Below, piece by piece: positions 18,249 through 27,117 of a stretch of DNA of 64,000 nt; the first letter of the stretch is position 1; each line of letters starts with the position of its first letter. Source of the DNA: Leptospira chreensis (lineage in GTDB: Bacteria > Spirochaetota > Leptospiria > Leptospirales > Leptospiraceae); contig NZ_JAFFPS010000028.1 in assembly GCF_016919165.1 (NCBI RefSeq), positions 1-64,000 on the forward strand. Direction: 5' to 3'. The position numbers and the translations under genes are program-made. Below the pieces are notes generated by a model. The model was not told the origin of the DNA. It searched no databases and saw only the letters and a list, made by a program, of their open reading frames with translations.

Positions 18249-18367
18249 TATATGATGGATTATTTGATTTTCAAGACATTATTTACCATTTATGATACGT
18301 TATCTAAATTTATTTAAAGCAGCATATATGATAAATATTAACAAATATAGACGTAAAATGTCATATA
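18249..18367. promoter_or_regulatory. Repeated TATATGAT motifs upstream of hipBA
   Basis: TATATGAT occurs at 18249-18256 and 18325-18332, TTTATGAT at 18289-18296, and an inverted near-copy GTCATATA at 18360-18367. The spacing is 35-40 bp. HipB binds several repeated operators in E. coli, although with a different sequence. These repeats are the best candidates for autoregulation of this pair. Confidence 0.4.
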
Positions 18368-18407
18368 TGGCTATTTATCGAACACTTCAAATTAGAAATC
18401 CCTCTAT

Positions 18408-20498
18408 CTAAGTAGCAAATTGGAAGTATGGTAAACTATCTTCTGGTTCGCGTATTCTTTGTTTGACGAGGAAGGTTTTAATTTTTCCTTTCCCTTTGAT
18501 TTCGATCTCCCCTCTTGTTTCCAATTCAAAATCGGATTGGATCAATTTAGCAGTTGATTCTGTGATTTGGATTTCATTGGGCAATCCTTGAGATTCCATA
18601 CGGGAGGCAAGGTTTACCGCATCACCCCAAATATCGTAAATGAATTTTTTGGTTCCAATCACACCTGCCACCACAGGACCTGTATTGATTCCAATCCGCA
18701 TACTGAGTTTAGTTCCACTTTTTCCTAGCCGTAACCTAGAGAGTAAAGCCTTCATGTCCCAAGCCATATGGGCAGCGAGTAAGGAATGATACTGATCGGG
18801 AGCGGGAAGTCCTGCCACTGCCATATATGCATCCCCAATGGTTTTGATTTTTTCTAATCTGTATTTTTCCGCAAGGACATCAAAATAAGAAAAAATTTCA
18901 TTTAAGATACGAACCACAGCTTCTGGTCTCATACCTGATGAAATTTGCGTGAACCCAACAATGTCAGCAAAGATAACCGATACTTCTGGATAACTGTTTG
19001 CGATTAATCCTTGTTTTTCTTTCAATTCTTCTGCGATTGCTTTTGGAAGAACATTTAACAATAGTTTTTCGGCTCTTTCTTGTTCATTTCTCACTTTTTC
19101 ATATGCATTCGCAATTTCCACTCGGGAATCTTCATTTTCTTTTAATGTAGATCGCACCTTACCTAATACTAAATTGTATCGTTCTGCAATTTGTCCGACT
19201 TCGGTAAAAGGCTCCACTGGTACATCAAGAGTGAGATCTCCTGTTTTATGTTGGTAGTCCATGGATAAAAATAAATCGATCAGTTCGGTTGTGGCTTTGT
19301 GTTCGGATATATTCAAACCCATCCTTTCTTCCATTTCATCAACTCGCAGAGGATAGATTCGGTTGATCCCTTTAAAAAGAAGATAGGACACACCAAAAGC
19401 AAAAAGCCCGACTACGGCAGCACCTAATATTTGGATGAGAATGAAGTCCCCTCTTCCGTTAACCGCTCCCAACCTTTCAATGTCTCCAAATATTCCAACA
19501 GCGATTGTCCCCCAAAGACCCCCGACTAAGTGGACGGGAACTGCACCCACGGCATCATCGATTCTTAATCTTTCGAGTAACTTCTCTGCCGGGATGGTAA
19601 GACCCCCTGCGATCATCCCAATCATAGCAGCTTGGGAAGGTTCCACACAATCTGCACTAGCAGTGATGGCAACAAGTCCCGCCAAAGATCCGTTTAATGG
19701 AGAGATTGCCTCGGGGTATCCTTTTACAAACCAAGTCAAAAATAATGCAACCAACATGGAGAATCCAGAAGCAATGATTGTATTTAAAATCACCAGAGGG
19801 ACAGTTCCATTGAATGCAAGTGTACTTCCTCCATTAAAACCCATCCAACCAAACCAAAGGATAATACCACCTAACATCGCCAATGGAAGATTACTGCCGG
19901 TGACTGATTTTGACGGTTCTCCTGCTTTGAACCTGCCAAGTCTCGGACCTACAACCAAAAGAAGTGCTAAGGAAACCCAACCGCCCACACTGTGGACTTG
20001 GGTTGATCCGGCAAAATCATGAAATCCTAATTGTTCTAACCAACCACTGGAAGTTTCATTGAATGCTCCTCCCCAAACCCAATGACCAACAATAGGATAG
20101 ATGATCCCAGAGATGAGGGCTGTTGCTAAAAGATAAGATGGGAATTTGAGTCGTTCTGCAACCGCGCCAGAAACAATAGTGGAAGAGGTTCCGCAAAACA
20201 TCAATTGGAACAAAAAGAAAGTAGGAGGCCATGCATTGTCTTTTGGAAAGCCTGGTAAAAATAAATCCAATCCAAAAAGTCCATAGAAGGAGGAACCAAA
20301 CATGATTCCAAATCCAAAGAGGTAAAATAAAAGTGTGGCAACTCCAAAATCAGCAATGTTCTTAATCGCAACATTGATCGAATTTTTTGCGCGAGTCAAA
20401 CCAGACTCTAATACTAAAAATCCACCTTGCATCATCAACACAAGACCTGAACAAACAAGTACCCATAAAATATCTAATAGATTTTTTTGAACCGACAT
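18408..20498 (-). CDS. Ammonium transporter fused to class III adenylate cyclase
   Basis: 696 aa from the ATG at 20498, which has GAGGG just upstream and starts right before the first Amt helix; a longer frame to 20612 adds non-family residues. Residues ~1-395 are an Amt channel with the conserved pore His in STQVHSVGGW and VPVHLVGGLWG and the Asp in FHDFAGS. Then come a HAMP-like stretch, a coiled coil and a cyclase domain (~500-690). Metal-binding Asp is in FADIVGFT; the purine-selecting Lys (EKIKTIGD) and Asp (YDIWGD) are of the ATP type, and NLASRM supplies catalytic Asn and Arg. It probably couples ammonium passage or binding to cAMP. Confidence 0.93.
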   Translation of the reverse strand: MSVQKNLLDILWVLVCSGLVLMMQGGFLVLESGLTRAKNSINVAIKNIADFGVATLLFYLFGFGIMFGSSFYGLFGLDLFLPGFPKDNAWPPTFFLFQLMFCGTSSTIVSGAVAERLKFPSYLLATALISGIIYPIVGHWVWGGAFNETSSGWLEQLGFHDFAGSTQVHSVGGWVSLALLLVVGPRLGRFKAGEPSKSVTGSNLPLAMLGGIILWFGWMGFNGGSTLAFNGTVPLVILNTIIASGFSMLVALFLTWFVKGYPEAISPLNGSLAGLVAITASADCVEPSQAAMIGMIAGGLTIPAEKLLERLRIDDAVGAVPVHLVGGLWGTIAVGIFGDIERLGAVNGRGDFILIQILGAAVVGLFAFGVSYLLFKGINRIYPLRVDEMEERMGLNISEHKATTELIDLFLSMDYQHKTGDLTLDVPVEPFTEVGQIAERYNLVLGKVRSTLKENEDSRVEIANAYEKVRNEQERAEKLLLNVLPKAIAEELKEKQGLIANSYPEVSVIFADIVGFTQISSGMRPEAVVRILNEIFSYFDVLAEKYRLEKIKTIGDAYMAVAGLPAPDQYHSLLAAHMAWDMKALLSRLRLGKSGTKLSMRIGINTGPVVAGVIGTKKFIYDIWGDAVNLASRMESQGLPNEIQITESTAKLIQSDFELETRGEIEIKGKGKIKTFLVKQRIREPEDSLPYFQFAT

Positions 20499-20930
20499 TC
20501 CTACCCTCAAGAATCCTATACCATTAAGATACAGTGATCTCAATGCAGTTACTTCTAAGAGAACATTGCAGTTCAGTTTAAGGCAAGCAAGTGAAATTCT
20601 AAGCAATGTCACCTAACAATCATTTTAAAAAACTAACGGTTCGATTCATTTCTAAATTTAGTGTTTACATTATGAGCAACTTGCCTATTCCCTATTCTCT
20701 CTGCGCCACCGATCGCAGCGAAAATCCTTTCGCGTTGCGAAAGATTGAAGCGGAGAGCGGGATCGTGCCTAAAGGAGATTTGTATCGACAAACAAATTCG
20801 AGGCGTCCAAAAAAATATAAACATTGGATTCGATCCTTGGGATGGATTTAATGTTTCCTGATGCCTCTTTCTTGATTTTCAAATATACTATGTATGATTC
20901 TTTATTAGAATCCTACGAAAATAAAATTTT
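20499..20930. other. Intergenic region with dispersed-repeat copy A
   Basis: No convincing gene is seen between the cyclase and the DUF167 gene. The middle part (about 20705-20768) is a copy of a hairpin repeat that recurs at 37.2 and 63.6 kb. An open frame across it on the plus strand merely reads through the repeat. Confidence 0.5.
20705..20768 (-). repeat. Dispersed hairpin repeat, copy A
   Basis: The core AATCCTTTCGCGTTGCGAAA followed by GATTG is the reverse complement form of the element at 63575-63650 (ATCTTTCGCATCTGCGAAAG then GATTTCCGCT). The inner arms CTTTCGC/GCGAAAG can pair as a hairpin. It is intergenic, like the other two copies. Confidence 0.6.
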
Positions 20931-21188
20931 ATGAAATTGACCGTAAAAGTAAAACCTAACAACAAACAACCTGGTTTGGAATTTTTAACGGAAACAGAGT
21001 GCATCGCACGTTTGAAGTCTCCACCAGTTGACGGAAAGGCAAATGAGGAATTGATCACACTACTATCCAAACATTTTCATGTACCGAAAAGCAATGTAGA
21101 AATCCTATCAGGACTATCCTCGAAGTCAAAGGTTGTTGCCGTTCATCCCCGAATAGGAACGCTAGATTCTTTGGGTAAGGTAAAATAG
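20931..21188 (+). CDS. DUF167 (YggU-like) family protein
   Basis: 85 aa, near the family's usual length. The family signature is clear: KVKPNNKQPG near the N-terminus, then RLKSPPVDGKANEELITLLSK, then VEILSGLSSKSKVV. These small proteins are widespread and have no settled function. The 3' end overlaps the end of the convergent kinase gene by 46 bp. Confidence 0.88.
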   Translation: MKLTVKVKPNNKQPGLEFLTETECIARLKSPPVDGKANEELITLLSKHFHVPKSNVEILSGLSSKSKVVAVHPRIGTLDSLGKVK

Positions 21189-22966
21189 AATCGAGAACCT
21201 TGGCTTAATTCGCTTTCCACTCGAATCGTACCTCCATGTTTTTCTACAAATTCTTTACACAAAATCAAACCTAATGCAGTTCCCCTCTCTCCAATTGTAC
21301 CTGGCATACTCTTTTGTTTTGCATCGATACGAAACAACTTATCTTTAATCTCCTGAGTGATGCCAGTACCAAAATCTACTATGGAGATTTCGATATCATC
21401 TCCTATAGATTTGGAACCAATTCGAATTTCACCACCAGGATGGGAGTATTTAACTGCATTTGAGATTAAATTTCTAAGAATGGTTTCTATCATTTTTTCG
21501 TCTGCATAAGCAACTGCTCGTTCATCTACAGAATTTTTCACAACCATTGACTTGTTTTGAATTGAGAAAGACGCAGAAGCAAGTGAGGCCTCTATAGAAC
21601 GATATAAAGATATCTCTTCAGGGAAAAAGGAAATTTCACCTGTTTGTGACCTTGCCCAAGTCAAAAGATTTTCGAGCAGAACAAACACTTCGCCAGATGA
21701 TTGAAAGAGAATACTTAAATCGTTTTTTGTACGTTTCAAAGGCCTTGTATCCAAATCTTCGAGAATCATACCTGCGAAAGTATTCATTCCGCCAATCGGA
21801 CCCTTTAAATCATGGGCTATGATAGAAAAAAATTTATCTTTTGTATGATTTAATAACTGCAACTCGGAATAGAATTTATCTTTTTCCAACTCCGTTTTTT
21901 TCCGTTTATCAATGTTTCTGGATACTCCCAAAATATTTATAGTACCATTGGGATTCCACTGGAACACTGTATTCGCCTCAACCCAGACTGTAGAACCATT
22001 TTTGCAGTATTGTTCTACTTCGTCGCTAAAAGGTTTCCTTTCACCTGTATCTTTAAATTCCTGAATCCGTTTTGGTAGAACATCCATTACATATTGTAAG
22101 GATGCAGGTACGAGAGAACTTTGTAAGGAATGGGTAATGACCTCTTCCGATGTAAAACCAGTGATATTAATCACGGATGGGCTGACATAAACATATTTTT
22201 GTTCATCAAAATTCAATACCCAGATAACATCCGTTGTATTTTCCGCAAGTAACCTATACTTTTGCTCACTTTCCTCTTGGCTTTTGATGAATATGTCAAT
22301 ACACATCATCAAAAATCCAAACGTCATCATTACAGAAGTCACATAAAAAAACAAATATGTTATATCCTGAATCGGACCCTTTCCAAATGCAATTTGTGCG
22401 ACTGAAACATCGGCAAAGGTATAATAGAGAGACCGAAGAAATAAAAAAACTCCACAAGACAAAAATACAAATGCAGCAAAACGACTGGATAGTTTTGCAT
22501 TTTGATTTGCTGCCAAAATTGTTCTCGCAGACAAAGTGAGCTGTAAACCCGCGGCGAAAGAAATCAAAGAAATTCGATATTTGGGGGCATAATCGGAAAA
22601 CTGATGTAATACAAGCACAATAAAAACAAAAACCACAGAGAAGATTCCAAACTTCCACATTGGTTTTTTATCAAACATTGATAGTATAATATTATTAGAA
22701 TATACTAATGACAAAAGTATGAGCGAATTTCCAAGACTAACAGAGATCCAATCGGGAATGACCCCCCGCAGGACACCCATCACAATCCATCCCATTGCTT
22801 GTATCAGTGTGGCTATGGCCCAGTCTTTTACATACCGTAGCTTCTGAAAATAACCCCGAGCCGCAAACCAAAGTCCACCCGACATCAGCAAACATCCGAT
22901 TACATTAATGAAAACGACTGTGCGTGGATCAATATTCATGGGGTGGTTAGAAATCCAAGATTCCAT
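21143..22966 (-). CDS. Membrane PAS sensor histidine kinase
   Basis: 607 aa. The first ~225 residues form about seven or eight transmembrane helices. A PAS domain follows (~235-355, containing YVYVSPSVINITGFTSEEV). The kinase core has the phospho-acceptor His in FFSIIAHDLKGPIGG, N box LRNLISNAVKYS, and G boxes VDFGTGI and GTALGLILCKEF. No receiver is attached and no response regulator gene is adjacent, so the partner must be elsewhere. It converges on the DUF167 gene. Confidence 0.9.
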   Translation of the reverse strand: MESWISNHPMNIDPRTVVFINVIGCLLMSGGLWFAARGYFQKLRYVKDWAIATLIQAMGWIVMGVLRGVIPDWISVSLGNSLILLSLVYSNNIILSMFDKKPMWKFGIFSVVFVFIVLVLHQFSDYAPKYRISLISFAAGLQLTLSARTILAANQNAKLSSRFAAFVFLSCGVFLFLRSLYYTFADVSVAQIAFGKGPIQDITYLFFYVTSVMMTFGFLMMCIDIFIKSQEESEQKYRLLAENTTDVIWVLNFDEQKYVYVSPSVINITGFTSEEVITHSLQSSLVPASLQYVMDVLPKRIQEFKDTGERKPFSDEVEQYCKNGSTVWVEANTVFQWNPNGTINILGVSRNIDKRKKTELEKDKFYSELQLLNHTKDKFFSIIAHDLKGPIGGMNTFAGMILEDLDTRPLKRTKNDLSILFQSSGEVFVLLENLLTWARSQTGEISFFPEEISLYRSIEASLASASFSIQNKSMVVKNSVDERAVAYADEKMIETILRNLISNAVKYSHPGGEIRIGSKSIGDDIEISIVDFGTGITQEIKDKLFRIDAKQKSMPGTIGERGTALGLILCKEFVEKHGGTIRVESELSQGSRFYFTLPKESSVPIRG

Positions 22967-23075
22967 TTAAATAGTTTTTTTAAGTGTAATTTAATCAACT
23001 ACAAATGAAGGATTGTTAAGGAAATTTACTAGTTACGGAGCGAAAGAACCACCCCTCTAAACCACACTTAGGTGG

Positions 23076-23612
23076 TTACGAATCGAAGACGAGATCCAAA
23101 AGATAGGATAAGGAAGATTCAAATGCCTTTTGGTTCGGCAAAATCCTTCCTCCTTTATTTTTTCCTTTGGGGAGGGAAGAGAACGCAAGTGCATTACCAT
23201 GAATAAAATCAATTATGATATGCAACATCTTCTCTATATCCTTACCAGGCTGAAGGTTGCTCAGTAAGTTTAGGAGCGTTTGATTGAGCGACAAAACAGA
23301 AGGGAAATCTGTATGCGAATTCTTAATTAAATAAAGAGACATTCCTGGGTATTCGATAAACAAATTCCAATACTCTATTAGGATTTTTTTAAGACTTGTT
23401 TTCGGATTTTTATTAGTAATCAGAATTTCTTTCTGAAAACGATCGAAAATTTGTTCCACCATTGCCTTCGTCAAAGCTTCTTTATTTTCAAAATAATGAT
23501 AGATCGCCATAGGATCCAAATCCAGTTTTGTAGCTAATTTTCGCATACTAAAAGATTCATAGCCATCTTTTTCACAAATCCGAAGCGCTGTTTGTATAAT
23601 TTTTTCTTTCAT
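23076..23612 (-). CDS. TetR-family transcriptional regulator
   Basis: 178 aa from the ATG at 23612. The N-terminal helix-turn-helix reads SFSMRKLATKLDLDPMAIYH followed by YFENKEALTKAMV, typical of TetR. The C-terminal ~120 residues are the ligand domain. A longer frame from 23684 would run across two palindromes and into the divergent gene, so the shorter start is preferred. It almost certainly represses itself and the divergent reductase-like gene. Confidence 0.88.
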   Translation of the reverse strand: MKEKIIQTALRICEKDGYESFSMRKLATKLDLDPMAIYHYFENKEALTKAMVEQIFDRFQKEILITNKNPKTSLKKILIEYWNLFIEYPGMSLYLIKNSHTDFPSVLSLNQTLLNLLSNLQPGKDIEKMLHIIIDFIHGNALAFSSLPKGKNKGGRILPNQKAFESSLSYLLDLVFDS

Positions 23613-23621
23613 TTTAATTGG

Positions 23622-23662
23622 ATTATTTCTACACTGTAGAAATAATAACTCTACGCCGTAGA
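23622..23662. promoter_or_regulatory. Twin palindromic operators for the TetR regulator
   Basis: The first site is a 25-bp perfect palindrome (23622-23646) with core TTCTACA-C-TGTAGAA. The second (23650-23662) is TCTACG-C-CGTAGA. Their centres are 22 bp apart, about two helical turns, so two dimers could bind the same face. They fill most of the 63-bp gap between the divergent starts. Confidence 0.75.
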
Positions 23663-23675
23663 ATAATTTACAACA

Positions 23676-24206
23676 ATGATACAATACAAAGCATTTATTG
23701 CAAGCAGTTTAGATGGGTTTATTGCGAGAACTGACGGTTCCCTCGATTGGCTTACCTCTGACGAATTTACATTGGAAAATGATGACCTAGGTTATTCTTC
23801 CTTTATGGAAGGTATCGATTGCATTGTTATGGGAAGAATTACTTTTGAAACAGTATTGACCTTCGAACCATATCCTTTTGGATCCATTCCCATTTATGTA
23901 TTAACTCGAAATTCAGATTATCAATTCGAATCACAACATCCGATTCGAATATTCCAAGGAACCCTCGAAGAATTGGATTCTATTTTACTGGGAAACCAAA
24001 TAAAAAATGCCTACGTGGATGGAGGCCAATTGATTCAATCTTACATAAGCAAATCTATGTTAAACCAAATCATCATTACTCGGATACCTGTATTAGTTGG
24101 ATCGGGTCTACCTTTATTTGGCGATTCCCATAAAGATAGAAAGTTAAAACACATTCAGACTTCTACATTTTCGAATGGGTTTGTCCAATCGGAATACCAT
24201 CTCTGA
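23676..24206 (+). CDS. Dihydrofolate reductase/RibD C-terminal-like protein
   Basis: 176 aa. Family features: FIASSLDGFIAR at the start, then DCIVMGRITFETVL, IYVLTRN, NAYVDGGQLIQSYI and the C-terminal ITRIPVLVGSGLPLFG. This is the NADPH-binding RibD-C/YwjB-like group, of generally unknown substrate and often under TetR control. Here it is divergent from a tetR gene across two operator palindromes, so it is probably induced by that regulator's ligand. Confidence 0.87.
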   Translation: MIQYKAFIASSLDGFIARTDGSLDWLTSDEFTLENDDLGYSSFMEGIDCIVMGRITFETVLTFEPYPFGSIPIYVLTRNSDYQFESQHPIRIFQGTLEELDSILLGNQIKNAYVDGGQLIQSYISKSMLNQIIITRIPVLVGSGLPLFGDSHKDRKLKHIQTSTFSNGFVQSEYHL

Positions 24207-24229
24207 GTTAATATGAACTTATTGAGAAA

Positions 24230-24273
24230 AAATCGCCGGGAAGTCAATCTTCGATTGAAGGAAGGCGCGATTT
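24230..24273. terminator. Nested inverted repeats, possible terminator
   Basis: The outer arms are AAATCGC (24230-24236) and GCGATTT (24267-24273); the inner hairpin is TCAATC-TTC-GATTGA. It follows the reductase-like gene by ~25 bp. The T-run is short, so it could be a weak terminator or a small repeat. Confidence 0.4.
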
Positions 24274-24357
24274 GTGATAAAAGTTTTGGGAGAAACCCAC
24301 AAGCCCACCTCCACCACCCAATTCAGGGCGGGGGCTCTTCAGGGGTAATGTGACATA

Positions 24358-25143
24358 ATGCAAACCATCCTTTCCCCCCACGACTCAAGGCTCACTGCCT
24401 ACCAACTCCTCAAAGCAAAGGAAGACCCAACCGATACGTTCATTGCCGACCATGAAAAAACAGCGGTCCGACTCCTTCACTCCCATCTGAAAGTAGAATC
24501 CGTATTCTGTATGCCCAAGTATTGGGAAAAACATAAAGATTTAATCCAATCACGCCTACCAGATACTAACCAGTGTTTTGTTGCCGAAAAATCAGTCTTT
24601 GAGGATACCATTGGCTTTTCCGTACATCAGGGTTTTATGGCAGTCGGGCTCCAAAGATGGAATGCGATAACGGAGGCCACGGCACCGATGCTTTTCGTCA
24701 ATGCAATTGTTGATAGTGAAAATATTGGATCCATACTTCGTACAGCTGCGGCTTTTGGAATCCAATCCATCCTCTTCGATTCAAAATCGGCATCACCCTA
24801 TTTGCGAAGATCAGTAAGAGTATCGATGGGCTCTCTTTTCCAGATTCAGTTGGTCCGCATTCCTAACCTAACAGAAACTTTGCGCTCGTTACAAAACACA
24901 GACCATAAAATTCTATCTCTATCTCTTCCAAGGGAAGGAGAAAATTTGTTATCTAAAACCAAATCTGTATATGAAATAGGAAAACAAAGTAAATTTGTAC
25001 TCGTAGTTGGGAATGAGGCGGAAGGAGTGGAACCGGATGTACTCAATTTATCCGACAGTCTGGTTTATATACCTATGAAAAACCAAATCGATTCTTTAAA
25101 TGTGTCCCATGCACTCGCAGTTGCTTTATCGCATTTACTTTAG
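24358..25143 (+). CDS. SpoU/TrmH-family RNA 2'-O-methyltransferase
   Basis: 261 aa. The three SPOUT motifs are visible: VDSENIGSILRTAAAFG (motif 1), FVLVVGNEAEGVEPDVL (motif 2) and VYIPMKNQIDSLNVSHALAV (motif 3). These bind S-adenosylmethionine in a trefoil knot. An N-terminal substrate-binding region precedes them. The family methylates ribose in tRNA or rRNA; the exact nucleotide is not known. It converges on the srkA-like gene. Confidence 0.9.
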   Translation: MQTILSPHDSRLTAYQLLKAKEDPTDTFIADHEKTAVRLLHSHLKVESVFCMPKYWEKHKDLIQSRLPDTNQCFVAEKSVFEDTIGFSVHQGFMAVGLQRWNAITEATAPMLFVNAIVDSENIGSILRTAAAFGIQSILFDSKSASPYLRRSVRVSMGSLFQIQLVRIPNLTETLRSLQNTDHKILSLSLPREGENLLSKTKSVYEIGKQSKFVLVVGNEAEGVEPDVLNLSDSLVYIPMKNQIDSLNVSHALAVALSHLL

Positions 25144-25152
25144 TTAGTTCTT

Positions 25153-26199
25153 TTAGTTTTCCCAATCCCAAAAAAAATCTTTATTTGTCATTTCAGGTTC
25201 CGTATCGGTTGCGTTAGGACTTCCTTCAAATGATTGGTCTTCTAAATCTTTTTTAGCAGATTCCAAATCTAAGGTTTCTTTCAACCAATACTCTTCTGTT
25301 CCAAAATGAGGAAACAAGGATGGAAAGGATGGGTCTTGCCAACGTTTAGCAATCCAAGCAGCATAATGAATGTATCTTACAATACGAAGTGGTTCTACCA
25401 ATTGTAACCAATTTTCATCAAACTCGGCAAACATTGTGTACCCTTGCAAAAACTGAAATACATCATTTTTTCGATCCGATTCACCTAACGGTAGCAACAT
25501 CCAAAAATCTTGGACAATAGGGCCTGTTAGAAAATCATCAAAATCCAAAATGCTGTATCCTTCCGGTGAAACGAGCAAATTCCCTTTGTGGCAGTCTCCG
25601 TGGATTCGTTGGAATGGAATTTGGTATTCTTTCACCAAAGATTCAAAAATTTCAAAGGCACGGAGTGCCGTGGTTTTGTAACGTTCCGCCAAAGCATTGT
25701 TTGGTATTAGTTTTTTTTCTAAAATAAAGTTTAATGACTCCAAACCATAGGATGGAATATCAAGAATCGGTCTATGGATAGAACTCGATCTCATCCCAAC
25801 AGAATGAATCCTTCCAAGAAGTGCACCCACTCTTTCTAAATCTCCACCGGCAATTTCTTCGACGATCCTTCCATTCCGAAGGGGCCAAATGGCGAAGTAA
25901 ATTCCCAACCACTCAAATAAAGTTTTCCCTTTGATAGTTATGGGAGTTAGAACAGGAATTTCTTCTAGAGACAACTCTTCTAAGAATTGATGTTCTTCTA
26001 GAATCTCATCATAGGTCCATTTACCGGGCCTATAGAACTTGACTACGATCCTTCCTGAATTCGATGTTTCAATATCGTAAACTCGATTTTCCACACTATT
26101 TAATGGATAGAACCGACCTGTAGGTTCATAACCCAATGATTCGAGCGCATTCAGTATTGTGTCGGGTGTTAGTTGGTAAAAGGAATGATTGATGTCCAA
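25153..26199 (-). CDS. srkA: SrkA (YihE)-like stress response kinase
   Basis: 348 aa; the frame opens with TTG because no ATG lies near the conserved N-terminus. Features of the SrkA/APH-fold family: LNSVENRVYDIETSNSGRIV and VVKFYRPGKW at the start, catalytic RIHGDCHKGNLLV, and metal-binding ILDFDDFLTGP. In E. coli SrkA is a Ser/Thr kinase that limits death under envelope and oxidative stress. It sits last in a same-strand run with a REC-GGDEF gene and two lipoprotein genes, gaps being 9 and 12 bp. Confidence 0.88.
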   Translation of the reverse strand: MDINHSFYQLTPDTILNALESLGYEPTGRFYPLNSVENRVYDIETSNSGRIVVKFYRPGKWTYDEILEEHQFLEELSLEEIPVLTPITIKGKTLFEWLGIYFAIWPLRNGRIVEEIAGGDLERVGALLGRIHSVGMRSSSIHRPILDIPSYGLESLNFILEKKLIPNNALAERYKTTALRAFEIFESLVKEYQIPFQRIHGDCHKGNLLVSPEGYSILDFDDFLTGPIVQDFWMLLPLGESDRKNDVFQFLQGYTMFAEFDENWLQLVEPLRIVRYIHYAAWIAKRWQDPSFPSLFPHFGTEEYWLKETLDLESAKKDLEDQSFEGSPNATDTEPEMTNKDFFWDWEN

Positions 26200-26208
26200 A
26201 TTGATAAT

Positions 26209-27105
26209 TTAACTTATGATCCGATTTCGACCAGATGACTTTGCTTCATATAGAAGTTTGTCGGCGGTCCGAAGAAGTTCAATGGGATTTTCAATTTCGG
26301 TGATATCTCCACCGGCAACTCCTCCACTAAAAGAAATTTTGAAGACTTGTTCTGACTCCGAATGTAACTCAAGACCAGAAACCATCTCTCTAATTTTATC
26401 GAGAACACGGGTCGCATCAACAAGTCCAGTTTCTGGAAAAACGATCACGAATTCTTCCCCACCAAATCTGGAAATAATGTCTGACTTACGCAAACATGTT
26501 TTTAATTCAGAAGCAATTCTCTTTAAAACAATATCCCCGGTCTCATGCCCATAGGTATCATTGATTTTTTTAAAGAAGTCGATATCAATCATTGCCAAAG
26601 AAAGGTTATGTTTGTGCCTTTTACATCTTTGGAACTCTTGATCAATTCGCTCTTCCATATAACGACGGTTATACAGCCCAGTCATTACATCCCGAATTGA
26701 CGTTTCCCTTAGTTGGTCATGTAAAGATTTCATGCGTAAAGCACTGAAGATCCTTGCCAAGAGTTCAATCTCTTTGGCAGGTTTTGTGATGTAATCGGTC
26801 GCCCCAGCTTCAATGGCAAGTTTCAGGTTTTCAGGCTCTGTATGGCCAGTGACCATAATGACAGGAAGCCAACCCACAGAAGAAGAGGAAAAAATTTCCG
26901 AGATGAGTTCAATCCCAGATCCATCTGGCAATTCCCAATCCAAGAGAACGACATCAATTTGGTCTTTGATGATGATCTCCCTGGCTTGCGAAAGATTGAC
27001 AGCTTCCAAAGGAATGTATCCATGATTGGTTATCCATCGATGGAGAAGTTTTCTCTGTAACTCAGAGTCTTCTATGATAAGAATTTTTTTACCTTCGTTC
27101 TCCAT
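26209..27105 (-). CDS. Response regulator diguanylate cyclase (REC-GGDEF)
   Basis: 298 aa. Receiver at ~8-125 with acidic pair EDSE, phosphoacceptor Asp in VVLLDWELPDGSG and Lys in ITKPAKE. GGDEF domain at ~135-298 with YNRRYMEERI, a catalytic SRFGGEEF and an intact inhibitory RKSD five residues before it, so product inhibition is likely. Phosphorylation should stimulate c-di-GMP synthesis. The cognate kinase is not adjacent. It is probably co-transcribed with the lipoprotein genes upstream. Confidence 0.93.
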   Translation of the reverse strand: MENEGKKILIIEDSELQRKLLHRWITNHGYIPLEAVNLSQAREIIIKDQIDVVLLDWELPDGSGIELISEIFSSSSVGWLPVIMVTGHTEPENLKLAIEAGATDYITKPAKEIELLARIFSALRMKSLHDQLRETSIRDVMTGLYNRRYMEERIDQEFQRCKRHKHNLSLAMIDIDFFKKINDTYGHETGDIVLKRIASELKTCLRKSDIISRFGGEEFVIVFPETGLVDATRVLDKIREMVSGLELHSESEQVFKISFSGGVAGGDITEIENPIELLRTADKLLYEAKSSGRNRIIS

Positions 27106-27117
27106 TCTCCAATGATT

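Noticed and set aside
20499..20612. Longer N-terminus for the ammonium transporter-cyclase
   Set aside because: The added 38 residues do not resemble Amt proteins, while the ATG at 20498 has GAGGG just upstream and begins next to the first conserved helix.
20606..20851. 81-residue frame between the transporter-cyclase and DUF167 genes
   Set aside because: It reads through the dispersed hairpin repeat and has no protein character.
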